Assembly: GCA_963724985.1 (NCBI GenBank)
Contig: CAVRWV010000016.1
Span: 62,001 to 126,000 of the forward strand
Reading direction: 5' to 3'
DNA length: 64,000 bases
Origin: JAJPJE01 sp963724985
GTDB taxonomy: Bacteria > Acidobacteriota > Terriglobia > Terriglobales > Acidobacteriaceae
Part shown: positions 59,167-64,000 of the stretch, one piece after another
Numbering within the stretch: the first letter of the stretch is position 1
Layout: each line of letters starts with the position of its first letter
The notes under the pieces: generated by a model
The model's input: the letters and a program-made list of their open reading frames with translations, nothing else
Database searches by the model: none
What the model was told of the DNA's origin: nothing
Made by a program: the position numbers and the translations under genes

Positions 59167-62100
59167 TCAGAAAATCGCCTTCAGCGAAAACTGAATCTGC
59201 CGTGATGAGCCCGCCGTCTTGCTGATGTACCCGAATCCGCTGCCGCGCAGGACATTCGATGGCAGACCGAAGTTCACAATGTTGAAGACGTTAAAGAACT
59301 CGGCGCGAAACTCCAAGGTTCCAAATTCGCTACCGCCACGTCGTCCGAAAGGCGTGTCCTTGATCATGGCCACGTCGAAATTATGAAAGCCCGGTCCACG
59401 GAAGGTGTCGCGACCCAGCGTGCCGAATCGACCCTGGTTAGGTCCAGTACCTCCAGCCACATTGATGGGAATACTGAAGAACGAAGCATTGTCGGCGCCG
59501 CGGCCGAAATAGTCGGCCTGCACAGAGCCGCTGGTCGAAAGATTCGGCGTCGAAACCAGATCCGGGCGATCGGCTCCGCTTGCACCTGCTCCCGTCTGTT
59601 GGACTCCGGAATATACGGTAAACGGAGAGCCGGTCATCAGAGTCGTGATATTCAGGAACTGCCATCCCGAGGTCGCGGTTCGTCCGAGCGGACGCAGAAA
59701 ACTCACTCGACTGAGCGGCAGCATCTGGATCCAGCTGACCGTGAGAACGTGCGTCACGTCGAAGGTCGATGGTCCTTTTTCTGCACGCGGATTCCACGGA
59801 TCCTGGAAAGAAGTTTGCAGCACGACACCTGCGCCCGCAATCGAGCCGCCCATCACCGAGCTGGTGTCATCGAGCGCTTTGGAATAGGTGTAGCTGGCCT
59901 GGATGCCAGTGCCCCAACGCGCGGAGTTCTTGGCAAGGCTCGTCTGCAATGCGTTGTAGGACGAATGGGATTCGCTGGCAATGACGTTTATCGCGCTGGG
60001 GCCTCCAATGCGATTTCCGGCGGAGTCGAACTTCGTGAACGGCGCAAAGGCAGCATCGGCGCCGGTGTAACTATTTGGGAAGAATACGTACGGAAGATGG
60101 ATTCCGGCGGTCCCTACATAGGCCGCACTCGCCTTGAAATCCCCAAAATCATGATCGACAGAAAGGGTCCAGCTCGCGATATCTCCGTTACGGAAATTAC
60201 TCGCGATCGCACTTAAAGCAGGCAATTGAGCCTGATGCCCTGGCGTCGCCGCAGCGACGTCATTCTGATACCGCTGGAGATCCATCACCGTGTTTGGCTT
60301 GGCATGACGTGCTCCGCCCGTTGGGAAAGATCAGGTTACCGGCAGTGTCGTATGCCGCCGGCAGTGGTTGGAGAACAACTTGGTTCTGGAACGGAACCGC
60401 AATGCCTTGCTGCGCCGTGAAGAACGGATTGAACACGTAGGGGATGGAGGCAGTCAGAAAGTTCTCCTGCCACAAATTCTGAAGGCGCGTGGCGATCGCT
60501 CCTCCGGCATGCAAAACGGTGTGGTCGGAAAGCGCGTAGTCGAGCGCCACGCGCGGGCCCCAGCCGTTCCAGTCCTTGTCATAAGGCGGTTGCGGGTTCA
60601 CAACAAATTCCATATTTGCCTGATGATTCGAATAGGACGTTGGCTTTCCGTTGGCATCGAGGAATTCAGGCAACGATGTGCGCAGAGTCTCCTCGTGAAT
60701 GCGACTGTTCACTTCATAGCGCAAGCCGTAGGAGACGGTGAGGCGATGCGTGGCCTTCCATGCATCCTGAAAGTAGAAGTTGTACGCTTCGCGGCGTACC
60801 CCCGCTTCGTTGAACTTGTTGCCAATGGGAGTGAATTGGGCTGCAAGAATGATGTTGTAAGAGTATGGCGTGGCCGTGAGCAGGCCGGTTAGCGAGTCGG
60901 GCAGCGGGTCCCCAACAGCGATGTTATGCGTGCCACTGGCCGATTGGATCGCCACCGGAGAATATGCGGTTCCGCCGCCGAACGAGTAGGCGCCATTCGG
61001 AGTCGTGCCGAAGATCGTCGAATCGCGATTCGCGCGAATTTCCGTTCCCCACTTCATCGTGTGATTCCCGCGCACGCCGGTCATATCGAGCTTCCACTGA
61101 TAGAGGTTGGAATACGAGCCATAGATCGAACCCGCCGGGGCGCCATATGGCTCAAAGAGGCCGTCGCCGAAGAGAATGGCCGGTTGGGTGTGATTGGCAG
61201 CGGGAAAAAAGGGCGTACTGCGAACATATCCCAGCGACGTTTGCAGCGACAGGTGCGGACTGATTGTGCGCGCATAAGTCACTCCCGCACTGCGCTGGTG
61301 ATCGAAGAACTGTATGGCAAAGCTCGGATCGAGTGCCGTCTGATCAGGATTGGTGACTGGGCCGGTGACCTGGTTCAGGCTGAACCTTCCAAACAGTTGT
61401 GACTTGTCCGAGATGCGATGATCGACGCGAATCGAAAATTGATCGGTGACCGTTGAAACCTTGGAAGATGTCGCAAAGGTGCGCGCGCCGTACGGGCCGG
61501 CGGGATCATTGGGCAGCGGGTACGCGTCAAGCACCGGCTTGATCGCCGGATTCACCGGGATCGTGAGCGTGTCTCCTGCGAAAGTAGTCGTGTCGATTCC
61601 CTGGCGTTCAGCGGCGGTGGGCACAGGGAAGACTTGCGTCGTTCCAAGAATCTGCCGGAATCCCTGGTATTCGCCGAAGAAATAAGTGCGGTCGCGTCCG
61701 TCATAGCCCGGAAGCACAACCGGACCACCAATCGTCCCTCCGAATTCATTGCGGTTGAACGGCGGTATGCGACGGCCGCCTAGTTCGATGTGATCGAAAT
61801 AATTGCGGGCATCGAGCGTCGCATTGCGAAAGAACTCGAACGCGCTGCCGTGAATCGAATTCGTCCCCGAGCGTGTCACAACATTGGTGTAGCCGGCGGC
61901 TCCATGGCCGATCTCCGGCAGCATCACGCCGGAATTCGATTGCACTTCCTGGATCGCGTCTACGTTGAAGTTCGAGAATGTGGCGCCGCCCATCTCAGGA
62001 TCGGTGGTATCCGCTCCGTCCATGGCAAAAACGGTGGTGGTCCCGCGTTGACCGTTCACGGCAAACTGCTGCGTGAAGTTCGCGGCACCGTTGGCGTCGG

Positions 62101-62638
62101 TCATGGTACCGGCGGCCAGCAAGAGTAGTTTGCTGAAATCGCGGGAATTGAGCGGCAGGCTCGACACTTCTTTTCGCGACAGGTGTTCCCCGCCGCTGCC
62201 TTCAGAGACTGGACCGTTTTGCTCCTGCACTAGGAAAAGAGTGGTGTCGGACTTCGGTAGCTGCAAGGTTGTGGTGAGTGTGACGGCTTCGGCGACGACA
62301 AGGGGCTGCGCCGATTTGTACGTGATCCCCTCGGTGACTACCGAAACGCCGTATTTCGCGGGGGTAATGGCTGCAAACGCAAACTCGCCGCGAACCTTCG
62401 TCTTCGCGGTATAAGCGGGCTTACCGGCAACGTCGGCGAGGACAACGGTGGCTCCAACCACCGGGGTGCCCGCGTTGTCACGAAGAACTCCTGCCCAGGA
62501 GGCGGCCGGAGTTGACGCGAAGGTCCATCTGCACAAACAAAAAAGTATCGCCAATATGAGTGCACTTGTTCGCAAGTGAGGCGAGGCCGGCCTGTTGACG
62601 ACTGACGCCACAGACTTCTTCGAAGGAGTTATTTTCAT
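59167..62638 (-). pseudogene. Oar-like TonB-dependent outer-membrane protein, frameshifted
   Basis: A large outer-membrane protein with a signal (ALILAILFCLCRWTFA), an N-terminal carboxypeptidase-regulatory-like beta domain (about 50-135: GTPVVGATVVLADVAGKPAYTA), a plug-like region (FAVNGQRGTTTVFAMDGAD, YTNVVTRSGTNSIHGSAFEFF) and a long beta-barrel ending FSLKAIF. The first part ends at 60260, and the second runs to 59167. Removing one base in the CCC run at about 60317-60319 joins FPNGG to ARHAKPNTVMDLQRYQ, giving 1156 residues. Such Oar-like proteins are abundant in Acidobacteriota and probably take up or bind polymers. Confidence 0.85.
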
Positions 62639-62938
62639 TTCACCGGATTCCGTCAATTTCGAGATCGGGGTCGCGCAGAGCTTCTGGACGCGGGGGCGTG
62701 AAGGACGTCACCGATTCAGGAGTTGTCGCGACGCACCTCGGGACGTCCATGCTCGAAAGGCGCTGTCTTACGAGGCGAGAATACCGCTGCTCAGCAGGGA
62801 ACAGTAGCTTAAGTTTTCCTAACGGCTCAAAAGAAGAAAGGCCCGCAAAAGGCACAGAGCCCAAACGTAAACGGTAAGAGCCATTTGGGTCATCGCTACC
62901 GGCGGCGCGGTCGTGTATCTTTTCTGATCGAGGAGCGC
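62639..62938. other. divergent intergenic region
   Basis: No gene. It separates the divergent TonB-dependent protein and histidine phosphatase genes and must contain both promoters. A GGCTC/GAGCC pair lies at about 62825-62882, without the conserved core of any riboswitch class. Confidence 0.45.
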
Positions 62939-63514
62939 ATGATGAAATTTCGCATTGTCTTCACCAGCATCTTTTTACTGATTTTCACGGTCGCGTGTTT
63001 TGCGGCCGATCAAGGCACGATCTTCATCATCCGTCACGCCGAGAAAGCTTCTACCGCTCCCGACGCGCTCCTCAATGCCGCTGGGCACCGGCGCGCGAAT
63101 TGTCTCGCGCATCTGTTGGGAGACGCGAACATCCAGACGGTCTTCACGTCGAACATTCGGCGCACTCATCAGACGGCGTCGCCGCTCGCAAAAGCGCGGC
63201 ATCTGACGATCCAGACAGTCCTGAAAACCAATCCCGACGAGTTGGTCGAGAAGGCGAAAGCGGCGGCGCAAAACGGCGACGTGCTGATCGTTGCGCACCA
63301 GGAAACGGTCGCCGACATCGTGCAGCGCTTAGGCGGGGGAGCCATACCGCGCGTCGGCCCTAATGAATTTGACCGGCTCACGATCCTTCATCTGACACCG
63401 TCCGGAACCACGGTTACGGTGCTTCGCTATTGCGATTGCGACGTTCCGGCGAGCGCGCCTTCGCAGGGAATGGACCAGGGCATGGCGCCGGCAGCAGCGA
63501 CCGCTCCTCACTGA
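62939..63514 (+). CDS. exported histidine phosphatase family protein
   Basis: A 191-residue exported protein of the histidine phosphatase (phosphoglycerate mutase-like) superfamily. The signal peptide (FTSIFLLIFTVACFA) is followed by IFIIRHAEKAS with the catalytic RH, the FTSNIRRTHQTA phosphate contact and LIVAHQETVADIV with the second His. The C-terminal tail is Ala/Pro/Met-rich. Exported single-domain members may dephosphorylate extracellular compounds. GAGGAG precedes the double ATG; the residues in 62885-62938 are not part of the protein. Confidence 0.9.
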   Translation: MMKFRIVFTSIFLLIFTVACFAADQGTIFIIRHAEKASTAPDALLNAAGHRRANCLAHLLGDANIQTVFTSNIRRTHQTASPLAKARHLTIQTVLKTNPDELVEKAKAAAQNGDVLIVAHQETVADIVQRLGGGAIPRVGPNEFDRLTILHLTPSGTTVTVLRYCDCDVPASAPSQGMDQGMAPAAATAPH

Positions 63515-63600
63515 CGCATCGTTGCTGCATGAACTCACGTAACTGCGCCTGAGTACACTTGTGCACTTCCACCCGGAGTGGCCCTGCGCTAACCTTCCTT

Positions 63601-64000
63601 CGTGCGCCGAAGCTGGGCCATCACCGCCGTCACGATCGCGCTCCTCGCCGCGACGGCCTTCTTGCACGCCAAGAAGAATGGCAGCAATATCCTCCAGCAA
63701 TTGCCGCAAGGATCGGTCACGATCGAAGGACTCGCCATTGCAACCCCCAGGCAGAACTGCGAAAACTGGCTCTGGGCCGCGGAAGTCGAGACAATCCTCA
63801 AGGCGCAGAAGATCGATCTTCCCCAGACCTACTGGATCACGCAGGCGAACCTCGGCGAAGTCTGCGTCGATGCGCCGGTTGATCTCGAATCCATCGCTTC
63901 GCTGATTGAACGCGACTACCAACTCGAAGACGGCAGCAAGTTTCACCTCACCGCGCTGCGCACCACCGGCGCGCCCACCGACATGGGACACATCATCTCC
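63601..64000 (+). CDS. exported papain-like protein with altered active site, partial
   Basis: The 3' end lies beyond the window. From GTG 63601 the protein has a signal or anchor (SWAITAVTIALLAATAFLHA) and then a domain with RQNCENWLWAAEVETIL. Counting from the Gln, the pattern matches papain's Q19...C22...W26-A27, but the position of catalytic Cys25 is Leu. GHII near the window end could be the catalytic-His strand. It may be a non-catalytic papain-like protein or an unrelated fold. Assignment is tentative. Confidence 0.55.

Noticed and set aside
62820..62935. Possible cyclic-di-GMP (GEMM) riboswitch
   Set aside because: A GGCACAGAGCCCAAAC stretch recalls the GEMM start, but the conserved GACGCAAAGCC core and the GGUAGC closing part cannot be matched.

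Overview
The window reads as chromosomal DNA of an Acidobacteriota member, probably close to the Terriglobia/Koribacter group. This is inferred from content and not from a database search. The pointers are moderately GC-rich DNA, an Oar-like TonB-dependent protein with an N-terminal carboxypeptidase-regulatory domain, a bactofilin, many exported TPR proteins, a CadC-type winged-helix/TPR regulator, a four-helix-bundle cassette beside prfA, and spacers full of short quasi-palindromic words. There is no plasmid or phage core, no CRISPR array and no recognisable transposase.

Layout. 0-6.6 kb: class II aldolase, the rplU-rpmA ribosomal pair with promoter and terminator, an OmpA/coiled-coil envelope protein, a Tat-exported aldo/keto reductase and murJ. 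6.6-15.4 kb: a repeat-rich spacer, two small membrane proteins, a frameshifted bactofilin, rnr, exported proteins of unknown role, a SufT/MIP18-type protein and tRNA-Pro(GGG). 15.4-20.6 kb: a plant cell-wall (rhamnogalacturonan) block of DUF1593 hydrolase, GH78 rhamnosidase and GH105 hydrolase. 20.8-25.5 kb: small membrane proteins, two pseudo-receiver proteins (one fused to STAS), a DUF3011 repeat protein, DUF4136 and an SDR. 25.7-33.4 kb: a zinc-ribbon coiled-coil protein, tandem exported TPR paralogues, an RlmI-like methyltransferase, and hsp20-clpB behind a textbook sigma-70 promoter. 33.4-36.8 kb: an unusual ABC system whose ATPase carries an N-terminal MgtE_N-like domain and a C-terminal AAA-associated domain, with a duplicated permease; it has four frameshifts. 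36.9-44.5 kb: DUF1385, a four-helix-bundle cassette, prfA, a beta-helix protein, a deoxynucleoside kinase, a methyltransferase and an RNase H. 44.5-45.3 kb: a gene-free stretch with two diverged copies of what looks like a structured RNA. 45.3-48.5 kb: an operon of OppD-like ATPase, GNAT, metallophosphoesterase and PlsC. 48.5-64 kb: CadC/TPR regulator, exported proteins, a broken outer-membrane protein, gyrA, an orphan POTRA protein, a large TPR protein, ruvA, a broken TonB-dependent protein, a histidine phosphatase and a partial papain-like protein at the right edge.

The most important window-wide observation is at least nine single-base frameshifts in seven otherwise well-conserved genes, several beside short homopolymers, while gyrA, clpB, rnr, murJ, prfA and ruvA are intact. 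Either the assembly carries residual indels or accessory genes are decaying; the ABC operon alone has four. The best candidates for new biology are the duplicated RNA element at 44.66-44.99 kb, where the two copies differ by compensatory changes in the same stems, and the MgtE_N-ABC-AAA_assoc_C fusion transporter. A dispersed 12-bp-stem palindrome family with a pyrimidine-rich 7-nt loop occurs four times between genes.
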